A stretch of 64,000 bases of DNA from Cladorhizidae sp. MBARI D1340-BT2 (lineage: Eukaryota; Porifera; Demospongiae; Poecilosclerida; Cladorhizidae): contig JAQNBH010000014.1 in the NCBI GenBank assembly GCA_028752905.1, positions 16,909,250-16,973,249 of the forward strand, given 5' to 3'. Every line of letters begins with the position of its first letter. Within the stretch, counting starts at the first letter, position 1. The notes below the pieces were generated by a model. It saw only the letters and a program-made list of their open reading frames with translations, searched no databases and was not told the origin of the DNA. Shown in pieces: positions 11,811 to 22,224 of this stretch. The position numbers and the translations under genes are program-made.

Positions 11811-11999
11811 AGGCTATGAGAGCAGCAACTGCTACATTTGTGCCTGTTGCTTATCTTTATCTTGTTCTGGTTATGGTTTCTTTTAGGAGTCCACCATTTT
11901 TACAGATAAACAGGTAGGATGTATAGATATAGTGCGTACGCATTAACTAATTAGTAGTGGTATGTCTGGCTATGCATAGTTGTTGTTGCTGTTGTTGTT
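11811..11999 (+). other. Unique sequence with a possible 27-nt micro-exon
   Basis: A strong pyrimidine tract ending GGTTTCTTTTAG precedes GAGTCCACC..AAACAG (11887-11913), followed by GTAGGAT. The 27 nt encode ESTIFTDKQ in one frame. The splice signals look good but no partner exon was identified. Confidence 0.22.
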
Positions 12000-12225
12000 G
12001 TTTGGGGGGGGGGGGAGGGAGGGAGGAGGGGTGTGCACACACTGGACCAAACATCACACTGGGTACTGGCAGGTTGAAGAGGGTTGACAATAGCTCTATG
12101 GGGACACACACTGCCAAACTCACACTAGGTTGAGGCAGGTTGAAGTAGGTTAATAATACAATAGCTCTATGGGGACACACACTGGACCAACATCACACTG
12201 GGTTGAGGGAGGTTGATGTTTCTAT
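12000..12225. repeat. Poly-G tract and about 2.5 copies of a 75-90 bp repeat
   Basis: After (GTT)n and a G12 run, blocks containing caatagctctatggggacac, acactggacc and cacactgggt recur two to three times with divergence. Confidence 0.7.
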
Positions 12226-13041
12226 CTGCCTTTCCTATGGGGACAAAATTCAAAGTAAGAAAACTTGCACAACCGCTCTCAGAAATTGGCTCTCCTCGGG
12301 CTGTAAGAGGGTCCGTAATTACACAAGCCACAAACTCACAACTTTCCGTTTCAATATTGCAATCCTACTAACAAAAATCACTATCCTTTTCTAATGACAT
12401 TTATATGTGTCTACATTGACGTGTAAGTGTGTGTGTGAGTGTGAGTGTGTGTGAGTGTGTGTGTGTGTGAGTGTGTGTGTGCAATGTGTGGTTTCCATAA
12501 TGCCTAGACAGCAAGGAAGCAATGGCTGGGCCCTCTACACATTACAAACCGCTTGATGCCACGTAACCTAAATGGCCTATGCCTTTGTTAGTATAATATG
12601 TTGAATGGGATGAGGTGAGAGCACCAAAGCCATACAGAGCACAGTATACAGGTTCACTTAGTGGCCTAATAAAGTGAGTTTGGTTACTGAGCCTGCCATT
12701 ACCACTACCGCTAATAATAATATTACTAACATCCCTTTACTACGAATGTGACCAGCACAGCAACACGAGTCTGCATAAGCAATTAATGCCTTGCTTGCTG
12801 TATTTCTCCCACACTGCTAATCGCTTCAATGGAGACCTTGTATCCGTACATACGTCGCGGGTCCATGGCAACAGTGGTTGCTATGCACCCATATTGAGAG
12901 GCGTGTGGCACATTACAGCTCAATAGTTGATGCAATTATTAATCTGATTTCTCCGGCTCTAGTAGTCTACATCTTGTTCTATAGGCCTGTTAGCCATAGC
13001 AGCACCACTGGCTGTAACAAGAACAACAATCCCTACTCTAT
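12226..13041. other. Unique sequence with a (GT)n microsatellite
   Basis: 12424-12483 is (GT)n interrupted by GA. The remainder holds no recognised gene. Confidence 0.5.
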
Positions 13042-13550
13042 ATCAACATGACATTATGAGCATTTTTAGATTGCATTGCTCCAGCCATTGCCCTAGCACT
13101 AGCACTGGCTCTAGCTACTGCCCTGACCCTAGCCAGTGGCCCTGGCATAGCTATTTAGCCCTAGCTACTGCACTTGCCCTAGCTACTGCACTGGTCCTAG
13201 CTACATATGCACTGGCCCTAGCTACTGCCCTGACCCTAGCCAGTTGCCCTGGCATACATGTAGCTATTTAGCCCTAACTACTGCACTTGCCCTAGCTATT
13301 GCACTGGCCCTAGCTACATATGCACTGGCCCTAGCTACATATGCACTGGCCCTAGCCGGTTGTCGTAGCCTAGCTACTGCCCTGGCACTAGGCCAGTAGG
13401 CCTTAGCCAATTTCCCTGGCCCCTACTGCTTCCCTGGACCTAGTCCTAGTCTCTGCCTTGACCCTAGCCAAATGCCGCCCTAACCATAACCCAGGAGTAA
13501 ATCTGTACAGTGTTGGTGATGTCATCACGACGATGCAGCTAGGAGTTATG
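13042..13550. mobile_element. Diverged inverted relative of the 16382-16958 array element
   Basis: The interior is a degenerate GCCCTAGCTACTGC-type minisatellite. Its left boundary (tagattgcattgctccagcc at about 13065) equals the reverse complement of the right boundary of the 16.4-kb element (tagattgcattgctctagcc), and its right boundary carries a gatgtcatcacgacgatg block resembling the other end. Two units with the same ends and the same type of filling in opposite orientations suggest a mobile family. Confidence 0.5.
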
Positions 13551-13904
13551 CTATGGGGAAGCAACCATAGACTGTCACCAAACCCCAGACGAGAGAACCA
13601 GAAGTGCATCATGGAGCGACGCATCCCTGCCACTCCCAGTGTGCGCACTCTCTAGTGGACCCACCCCAGCACGTCGCCTCGGTAAATCAGATGGAGAGAA
13701 TTTGTCTGATCAGCAATGGAGACATTCAAAATGCTCCTAAAATTTCAGATTGACTGTTGCCGTGTGTGGCTCTCAAAAACTGGAGGCTAGCAATAGCCGA
13801 TGCTGAGTGTGTAGCATCAAGCACATGAATCTCTGCCCTAGACCCTCCATGATTGGTCGCGAGTACCCAAGTCCGACTATACAAGGAACACATTCAAAGG
13901 GTTG
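13551..13904. other. Unique sequence, nothing recognised
   Basis: Short frames on both strands overlap here (13403-13655), but none has coding features that favour one strand. Confidence 0.3.
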
Positions 13905-14135
13905 ATATTAAAGGTGATATTCAAGGTTATTGAGGCTGATATTCAAGGTTAGAAAGGCTGATATTCAAGGTTAGTGAGGCTGATATTCAAGGTTAGTGAG
14001 GCTATTTAGTGAGGCTGACATTCAAGGTTAGTGAGGCTGATATTCAAGGTTAGTGAGGCTGATATTCAAGGTTAGTGAGGCTATTTAGTGAGGCTGACAT
14101 TCAAGGTTAGTGAGGCTGATATTCAAGGTTAGTGA
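13905..14135. repeat. 22-bp minisatellite with a higher-order unit
   Basis: The unit is aaggttagtgaggctgatat plus tc. A longer variant with an added tatttagtgaggctgacatt recurs twice, about 80 bp apart. Confidence 0.9.
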
Positions 14136-14499
14136 GGAAGAGTATCCAAGGGGGACAACAAATAGCAGCAGGCAGGGTGTGGCTTTCCTGTACGCTACAC
14201 AATTTGCGACAATCTACTCACCACAATCTACTCACCACAAACTCTTCTCTGTTAGTCACTCTCTGTAAGAATTTAACCCTTCGATTAATATCATGGTATG
14301 TTCGCCAAACTTCTGCAAATTAACTTGGCTTAATAGGTGCACGAGAGATCATGAAGGACATTGTGTGGTGAGTTGAAGCATCTTTGCCAAGGATGCACTA
14401 AGACACTTTTGTTCCTGTGGTTAGTGGCAGACGCATAGTGCGAGGACATGTGAGGGTGGTGCAAGCCACACACCATTAAGCTGTCTACGGTCGTGCCAA
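14136..14499 (-). other. Unique sequence with a possible 27-nt minus exon
   Basis: On the minus strand, ATTCTTACAG precedes 14262-14236, which encodes RVTNREEFV and ends at GTGAGT. Both splice signals are good, but the exon is short and has no confirmed partner. Confidence 0.22.
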
Positions 14500-15455
14500 A
14501 ATGGATAGTGAGGCAAGGAGATGGGTCGAGCTTACCATACTGCCTAGCTAAGAGAGGACGCATCAACTCACTTCCTCTAGCTTGCCACATGCCTTGCTAG
14601 GGAGAGGTCACATCAATGCACTTCATATGAAATCAGCTTGCCACACAATGCCTATTTAAGAGAGGTCGCATCAACTCATGTCTTGCCAAGAGAGGTCGCA
14701 TCAACTCATGTCTTGCTAAGAGAGGTCGCATCAACTCATGTCTTGCTAAGGGAGGTCGCATCAACTCATGTCTTGCCAAGAGAGGTCGCATCAACTCATG
14801 TCTTGCTAAGGGAGGTCGCATCAACTCATGTCTTGCCAAGAGAGGTCGCATCAACTCATGTCTTGCTAAGAGAGGTCGCATCAACTCATGTCTTGCTAAG
14901 AGAGGTCGCATCAACTCATGTCTTGCTAAGAGAGGTCGCATCAACTCATGTCTTGCTAAGAGAGGTCGCATCAACTCATGTCTTGCTAAGAGAGGTCGCA
15001 TCAACTCATGTCTTGCTAAGAGAGGTCGCATCAACTCACTTCCTCTAGCTTGCCACATGCCTTGCTGGGGAGAGGTCGCATCAATGCACTTCATATGAAA
15101 TCAGCTTACCATACTGCCTAGCTAAGAGAGGTCGCATCAACTCACTTCCTCTAGCTTGACACACAATGCCTAGCTAAGAGAGGTCGCATCAACTCACTTC
15201 CTCTAGCTTGCCACACAATGCCTAGCTAAGAGAGGTCGCATCAACTCACTTCCTCTAGCTTGCCACACAATGCCTAGCTAAGAGAGGTCGCATCAACTCA
15301 CTTCCTCTAGCTTGCCACATGCCTTGGTAGGGAGAGCTCAAATCAATGCACTTCTCAACGAGATGTGGCTCAACTTGCTTGCTAGGGAGAAGCCACATGA
15401 ACACACTTCTCAAGGTGAAGCAATCAGCTTGCCACAAAGAGAGGTCACATCAACT
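14500..15455. repeat. Compound minisatellite: 30-bp units nested in 52-bp units
   Basis: About 13 near-identical 30-bp units (agagaggtcgcatcaactca then tgtcttgcta) at 14657-15030 are flanked on both sides by longer units that add cttcctctagcttgccacac and aatgcctagcta. The 30-bp form looks like a deletion derivative of the longer one that then expanded. Confidence 0.93.
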
Positions 15456-16137
15456 CACTTCCTCTCAAGGTGAAGCACTTCTGCTTGCCACACAATGCCT
15501 CGATTGGGAGAGGTCATGCCAATACACTTCTTCTCAAGGCGATGCATGGAGAGGTACATCAATGCACTTCTTCTCAAGGTGATGCGTGGAGAGGTACATC
15601 AATGCACTTCTTCTCAAGGTGATGCTGCATGGAGAGGTACATGAATGCACCTCTTCTCAAGGTGATGCGTGGAGAGGTACATCAATACACTTCTTCTCAA
15701 GGTGATGCGTGGAGAGGTACATCAATACACTTCTTCTCAAGGTGATGCGTGGAGAGGTACATCAATACACTTCTTCTCAAGGTGATGCGTGGAGAGGTAC
15801 ATCAATACACTTCTTCTCAAGGTGATGCGTGGAGAGGTACATCAATGCACATCTTCTCAAGGTGATGCGTGGAGAGGTACATCAATACACTTCTTCTCAA
15901 GGTGATGCGTGGAGAGGTACATCAATACACTTCTTCTCAAGGTGATGCGTGGAGAGGTACATCAATACACTTCTTCTCAAGGTGATGCATGGAGAGGTAC
16001 ATCAATGCACTTCTTCTCAAGGTGATGCGTGGAGAGGTACATCAATACACTTCTTCTCAAGGTGATGCGTGGAGAGGTACATCAATACACTTTTTCTCAA
16101 GGTGATGCGTGGAGAGTTACATCAATGCACTTCTTCT
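15456..16137. repeat. 40-bp minisatellite, about 15 copies
   Basis: The unit is ggtgatgcgtggagaggtac then atcaatacacttcttctcaa. The first copies blend into the preceding array (gagaggtc..atcaa.aca..cttc), showing common origin. Confidence 0.95.
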
Positions 16138-16381
16138 GTAGAGGAGTGCCGACATTAAATGAGACTATTTGTTGTTGTTTTTCTAGAAAATAATTATTTT
16201 TGCTAATATTTCAACCTTCATATTTGGGTTGAAATGTCGAAGGGAAAATTCAGAAAGAGAAATCTAGTGTTTGGTCCTCTCTGTTGTGCTCCTCATTAGC
16301 ACAGGGGGTAGACAGATCAGCATTATGAGACTGCATATTATTTGCCCGGTGGCAAGAACAAAGCCGCCATGGGTACACAGT
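16138..16381. other. Unique sequence, nothing recognised
   Basis: A short AT-rich stretch separates two arrays. Confidence 0.35.
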
Positions 16382-16958
16382 CCTGGCATTACATCATCAT
16401 GATGTCATCAGCAATACTCCACACATCAGTACTGGATTAAGCCTTTAGCTAGGATTAGCACCAGAGCTAGGCTAGGGTTAGGGCTAGGGTTGGCTAGGGC
16501 TAGGGCAATGGCTAGGATTAGGCCCAAGGAAGTAGCTAGTGCTAGGGCAACGGCTAGGGCAATGGCTAGGGTTAGGGCCAAGGAAGAAGCTAGGGTTAGG
16601 GCTAGGGCAATGGCTAGGATTAAGGCCAAGGAAGTAGCTAGGGTTAGGGCAATGGCTAGGGTTAGGGCCAAGGAAGTAGCTAGAGTTAGGGCTAGAGCAA
16701 TGGCTAGGACAATGCCTAGGTTAGGGCCAAGGAAGTAGCTAGAGTTAGGGCTAGGGCAATGGCTAGGGCTAGGACAATGCCTAGGGTTAGGGCCAAGGAA
16801 GTAGCTAGAGTTAGGTCTAGGGCAATGGCTAGGGCTAGGGCAATGGCTAGGGTTAGGTTAGGGCCAAGGAAGTAGCTAGGATTTGGGCTAGGGCAATGGC
16901 TAGAGCAATGCAATCTAATAATGCCCACGTGACGTCATCATGATGATGTAATGCTAGG
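16382..16958. mobile_element. Minisatellite enclosed by 28-bp terminal inverted repeats
   Basis: The left end, 16382-16409 (begins cctggcattacatcatcatg), and the right end, 16931-16958, are inverted copies matching at 25 of 28 positions. Between them is a GGCTAGGGTTAGGGCCAAGG-type array of roughly 18-40 bp units. No transposase is present and no clear target duplication is visible. It is best read as a non-autonomous DNA element that carries, or was filled by, a tandem repeat. The right end includes a TGACGTCA palindrome at about 16930. Confidence 0.6.
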
Positions 16959-17575
16959 ATTTCTGTTACATTCTTGTGGCTACCCAATTCACAACAGCTG
17001 AATTTAAATTTTTTTAATTGTTTAAATTAATAAACAAACAAAATAAATAGCAACAACTAATAAATTAAAACTGTTTTTTTGTTTTTTTTAAGTCTGTTCG
17101 AGTGTGTGGGCGTGCGTGTGAAGCACCCAGAAAAGGTCTGGCCACACATATGCCGCCACCACGAAGCACAGAGGAATACGAAACACACAAGAACACCTCT
17201 CAATAAGGGAGCAAGGTTGTGTTTTGTGGAAGAGCTCTGACATGACCATGTTTACATGCAGAACGGCTGAGCTCAAGGGGGGGAGCGGTCCATGCAGCAG
17301 CTGTCATGTGGTCTGAACGAGATGCACCAGAAATATTTACCATATACTGCATTCCTGCCAGCAGTAGCTCCCATCAGGGTAATTAATCCGTGGTGAGTGA
17401 TTCAGACACTATCACCACCGACAGTTAGACACGAGGAACCAAGATGCAATTACAAGCACAAATATGCTTTTTAACATTTTTAACAGAAGAGGGTAGGAGG
17501 AAAGAGATTCTTAGCTCATTCAAACACACAAAAATATTACTGCGAGTTCAGGACAACTTTTAGATGCTCAGGAAA
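16959..17575. other. Mostly unique, AT-rich then mixed sequence
   Basis: An ATTTAAATT/TTTAATT-rich patch lies at 17000-17090. No supported gene was found. Confidence 0.35.
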
Positions 17576-17642
17576 ACAACAACAACAAAAACAAGAACAA
17601 AGAGCAACATAACAACACACTTGTTGTTGTTGTTGTTGTTGT
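17576..17642. repeat. Inverted (AAC)n / (GTT)n hairpin
   Basis: An interrupted AAC run is followed about 20 bp later by a GTTGTTGTTGTTGTTGTT run on the same strand, so the two can pair as a stem. Confidence 0.8.
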
Positions 17643-17726
17643 CATGTAGCTGCAGCTGGTTAAGGTCTTTTGTAAGGTAGTTCTATGTTATTGTTACTAA
17701 TATGCATGATGAAAATGGTCGTCACT

Positions 17727-18775
17727 AGGGCAAGTAGAGGAGAGAGAACTGGCTGCATTGTCAGTAGAGGGAGAGAGAACTGGCTGCATAGTCAGTAGAG
17801 AGAACTGGCTGCATAGTCAGTAGAGACAACTGGCTGCATAGTCAGTAGAGGAGAGAGAAACGGCTGCATAGTTTGTAGAGGAGAGAGAACTGGCTGCATA
17901 GTCAGTAAGGGAGAGAGAACTGGCTGCATAGTTAGTAGAGGAGAGAGAACTGGCTGCATAGTCAGTAGAGGAGAGAGAACTGGCTGCATAGTCAGAAGAG
18001 AGAACTGGTTGCATAGTCAGTAGAGGAGAGAGAACTGGCTGCATAGTCAGTAGGGGAGAGAGAACTGGCTGCATAGTCAGTAGAGAAGAGATAACTGGCT
18101 GCATAGTCAGTAGAGGAGAGAGAACTGGCTGTATAGTCAGCAGAGGAGAGAGAACTGGCTGCACAGTCAGTAGAGTAGAGAGAACTGGCTGCACAATCAG
18201 TAGAGGAGAGAGAACTGGCTGCAAAGTCAGTAGAGGAGAGAGAACTGGCTGCATAGTCAGTAGAGGAGAGAGAACTGGCTGTATAGTCAGTAGAGGAGAG
18301 AGAACTGGCTGCATAGTCAGTAGAGGAGAGAGAACTGGCTGCACAGTCAGTAGAGTAGAGAGAACTGGCTGCACAGTCAGTAGAGGAGAGAGAACTGGCT
18401 GCACAGTCAGTAGAGGAGAGAGAACTGGCTGCATAGTAAGTAGAGGAGAGAGAACTGCCTGCATAGTCAATAGAGGAGAGAGAACTGGCTGCATAGTCAG
18501 TAGAGGAGGGAGAACTGGCTGCATAGTCAGCAGAGGAGAGAGAACTGGCTGCACAGTCAGTAGAGGAGAGAGAACTGGCTGCACAATCAGTAGAGGAGAG
18601 AGAACTGGCTGCACAGTCAGTAGAGGAGAGAGAACTGGCTGCACAGTCAGTAGAGGAGAGAGAACTGGCTGCACAGTCAGTAGAGGAGAGAGAACTGGCT
18701 GCACAGTCAGTAGAGGAGAGAGAACTGGCTGTATAGTCAGTAGAGGAGAGAGAACTGGCTGCATAGCTGCATAGT
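17727..18775. repeat. 30-bp minisatellite, about 35 copies
   Basis: The unit is cagtagaggagagagaactg plus gctgcatagt. Because 30 is divisible by three, a minus-strand frame stays open for over 300 codons as a ten-residue repeat (MQPVLSPLLT). Scattered single-base changes hit all codon positions, and indels at the right end break the frame, so coding is unlikely. Confidence 0.95.
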
Positions 18776-19364
18776 GAGTATGGCAGTCAATTGGAGAGGG
18801 AGGAGTGGTTCATTCTCTGAGGGTGTTGGTCAGAACCTACATGTACTGTCCAGTTGATGTCAATCCAGATGTCTATATTTCAGGGAGGTTACATTGAAGT
18901 GGTTCCTGTGTTATTAACGGATTCCACACACCCCAAGCTTTTTGTAACAAAAAACCACACAGCTACTAAACTGATCTGCAGTACTAAACAGAGTACTCCA
19001 GTCAACAGTGATATTCGATACTGCCATGACCATTCTAAGACATCCTGGGATCGCCCCAAACATCCTTGAAGTCCAGGATCCCTACTGAACAGTAGTCAGG
19101 CATGTCCACCAGGTTCATCCCAGGATAGCCCCAAGTATGGATGACCTAGGAAAGGTTATGGCAGCACTGGACATCTATCTATCTGCGCATGCGTAGGGGC
19201 AACGTTAATAGGTCCCCCCCGCCAGATACGTAGTAGCGTTTTTTTGCTGCCACATGAGTAACTTTCCATACAGTTGGTAATGGAACGGAACAGAATCCCA
19301 TCATTTTGACGTCAGCCTATTCATGCTCGATATACAATGTGGAGTAGCGGTTTTAAAAAGCCCA
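18776..19364 (+). other. Mostly unique; one possible exon
   Basis: At 18876 a TATATTTCAG acceptor precedes an open frame to TGA at about 19069 that begins GGYIEVVPVLLTDSTHP. There is no family match. The later part overlaps a dispersed catcctgggat-type repeat also present near 30560-30660. Confidence 0.22.
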
Positions 19365-19620
19365 GGATCCATGAAGTTGGACCACCACCTCAATATCTGC
19401 ACCACACAACGAGGGTTCCTCCATGTGGACCATCTTAATATCAGCGCCACACGGCGAGGGTTCTTCCATGAGGTTGGACCACCACTCAATATCTGCACCA
19501 CACCACGAGGGTTCCTCCATGTACCACCCCAATATCTACGCCACACCATGAGGGTTCCTCTGTGTGGTTCCACCAGCACTCAATATCTGCACCACACCAC
19601 GCCACCACTAAATCTCAGGC
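19365..19620. repeat. About 48-bp minisatellite, 5 imperfect copies
   Basis: The unit contains ccaccwcaatatctgcacca, cacsacgagggttcctccat and gt. Length varies between copies. Confidence 0.85.
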
Positions 19621-20750
19621 ACCACTCAATCTCTGGCATTTAAAAAATTCAAACTGCTTTTCTTCCCTCAAACTCATCACTCACCACAGTACTAGGCCAT
19701 ACCAAGCCCCTCCCTCTCCACATCCCCCCTCGCTCCCACCCCAGGCCGTTTTTTCCGGTGATCATGCATCAGCCTTTTGAGAGAGGAAAAAACATCCCAT
19801 CTCAAGAAGCATGGAGAGACCCCCCACCCCCACCCCAGGAAAGTTCACCGACTCTACTGACACATAATTTTGGTTTGTGGTCCACATTATCACTTGTGGT
19901 ATGTGAAATTACCAATTTAATTGCCTAAAGGAAGTAATTATGCTAATTATCTGAAACCAAAGATATTAACTAATACATCATTAATGCTTTCACAGCTCTG
20001 GGAAGAGTGTTTCGATTTATTTGTTACTAATGTGGTGGCCTCCAGGGAACTTAAGGCCAGTGTTGCCCATTTAAAACTATTTTATATAAACGTTCATAAC
20101 TTTGTTGTCCTTCCTCCCCTGCAGCTCATTTTGATACCAGAATACAGCTCGTTGCAGGAGCTTTCTAATGATAAGCTTTATAAAAAGTTTCAGTAAAGCA
20201 TAGGGGTTTGAGAAAATTCTGACAGAATCACAAAAAATATTCCCATATATGATGCTCAATTAGAATGCAATGATTCTGCATGCAATGATTCTGCGTACAA
20301 TGAGCTGCATTTTAGTACTTGTAGCAACTCTGTAGGGTAAGCGGTCGCAAAGATATGATCCATCAAACTTACCTGAAGCTGAACTAAACCTCCTTCTTCA
20401 ATTTTCCAGTTAAATATAAGTGGATGCCTGGATAAAATCCACCATAACTAGAGACTTGTTTATCCAAATGTTTTCAAATTTGAAATACAGTTTCTACAGA
20501 TGTTTAGGAAGAATATAAGAAACAAAAAAAATTTGTCAAAAAGTTAAAAATAATGGGCCTTAACTTGATTCTGACTACGCCATTTTTGTTAACTTAAGAG
20601 CTATTGCAGACTATCACAAACTGTCCGTATGCTCGGGCGAACCTTGACCTACCTGCTAGAAATCAAGTGACCTCTGTCTGACCTTGCCTTGTGTACCACT
20701 CCTGTTAGTGATGGCAGGGTTTCCTGCTTGGCTCTGCCCTAGACTTGCAG
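19621..20750. other. Unique sequence, nothing certain
   Basis: An open frame at 19921-20196 has no ATG start and no family match. No RNA gene was recognised. Confidence 0.3.
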
Positions 20751-20864
20751 CAGGGTGCAACTGCTGATTCATCACCACAAGCTTCCATTTCTGCACCAAC
20801 AGAAAGCTGCATCCCACTCCCACCAGCATACATCATGGTGGCCCACTTCAAAGCAATACGATAA
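20751..20864 (+). CDS. Possible terminal exon of an unidentified gene
   Basis: A good acceptor (TCTGCCCTAGACTTGCAG) precedes 37 codons to TAA with normal composition: QGATADSSPQASISAPTESC, then a hydrophobic IPLPPAYIMVAHF. Its last 44 bp lie inside the first copy of the duplication at 20821-21774. The upstream exon was not identified, so this remains tentative. Confidence 0.3.
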   Translation, partial: QGATADSSPQASISAPTESCIPLPPAYIMVAHFKAIR

Positions 20865-21774
20865 GCTCAAACTTTGTGTATGTAGATTGTTTACATTGGG
20901 TCTATGGATTGTGGGATTATTACTTTATAAGTCTCATCACAGCACTTCCTGTAGTATACTAGGAACTTCCTATAATATACTAAATACTTCTTGTAGTATA
21001 CTAGATATTTCCTGTGGTATACTAGATTCATTCTACCAGTGCAATAGCTCTGAGCCCTTGCACATGCATTGCACATGCATAAACTAAGAACTCGGCCTCA
21101 GGGGAGGCTTGAAACGCCTACACCAAGAAACAGACGACGAGAACAGTTCTAAGTGGTTTGAGTTGGTGCATGCTGAGAAAGTAGCCATGCAGCACATACT
21201 ATAATATTTGAGAAGCCCTAACTGTCTATACACACGGACGCTAGCTGTGCAAGTTAGTCTGGCTGGATTGCGAAGGGCTGAACATCACAAGCCCACCAGC
21301 ATACATCATGGTGGCCCACTTCAAAGCAATACGATACCTCAAACTTTGTGTATGTAGATTGTTTACATTGGGTCTATGGATTGTGGGATTATTACTTTAT
21401 AAGTCTCATCACAGCACTTCCTGTAGTATACTAGGAACTTCCTATAATATACTAAATACTTCTTGTAGTATACTAGATATTTCCTGTGGTATACTAGATT
21501 CATTCTACCAGTGCAATAGCTCTGAGCCCTTGCACATGCATTGCACATGCATTGCACATGCATAAACTAAGAACTCGGCCTCAGGGGAGGCTTGAAACGC
21601 CTACACCAAGAAACAGACGACGAGAACAGTTCTAAGTGGTTTGAGTTGGTGCATGCTGAGAAAGTAGCCATGCAGCACATACTATAATATTTGAGAAGCC
21701 CTAACTGTCTATACACACGGACGCTAGCTGTGCAAGTTAGTCTGGCTGGATTGCGAAGGGCTGAACATCACAAG
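20821..21774 (+). repeat. About 475-bp direct tandem duplication
   Basis: Copy 1 (20821-21293) and copy 2 (21294-21774) are nearly identical; copy 2 lacks about one base near 21334 and has one extra ttgcacatgca. Each copy contains four imperfect about 20-bp repeats built around tagtatactag. Near identity indicates a recent event or an assembly duplicate. Confidence 0.92.
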
Positions 21775-22224
21775 TAGCCATCGAAAAATGGTGTTTTCAC
21801 CAGCGGACATAAATGGCACAAGGAAGAGAAAATGACAGCGAAGTCGGTCATGCACGATCTCTCCGGCATGTCCACCACTGCAAAGCTGGAAAATTTGGCT
21901 GGTTATTTAAATTTGGTAGATTGACGGAGGCACAGCCAAAATAAATTACGCCAATATTTTCTCCACAATGTCATCGTGATCTGGTAGGTGGGCTTTGCTA
22001 ATTCTCACACTTTGCAAGAAACATATGGCTAGAGGGAGGCTTCCAACTAGAACTCATTGCTGTCAGGCAAATAATAAGCAACTTATAACTTCTGAGAAAT
22101 GTGGTCGACTGCTGCGACATTACCACTATGCCTGGATCTTTTAGCATTGCCATTGTCTCTGCCTACAAAGCCAGCGATTCCAAACATTCTTATAGATGTG
22201 ACATCCCCAATAGGTACTCTTTAG
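21775..22224. other. Unique sequence; open on both strands next to the 36-bp array
   Basis: Around 22085-22215 a plus frame (PGSFSIAIVSAYKASDSKHS) and a minus frame (IRMFGIAGFVGRDNGNAKRS) are both open with plausible composition. I cannot decide which strand, if either, is coding. Confidence 0.3.

Noticed and set aside
14633..15094. Opposed open frames over the 30-bp array (HELMRPLLAR and HVLLREVAST repeats)
   Set aside because: Unit length is a multiple of three and lacks stops on both strands; no unique coding flanks.
16430..16915. Interstitial telomere (TTAGGG)n
   Set aside because: TTAGGG occurs but always inside longer units with CTAGGG and AAGGAAGTAG; there is no uninterrupted telomere run.
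17792..18764. Long minus-strand open frame of MQPVLSPLLT repeats
   Set aside because: It follows only from a 30-bp stop-free unit; changes fall at all codon positions and indels at the array end break the frame.
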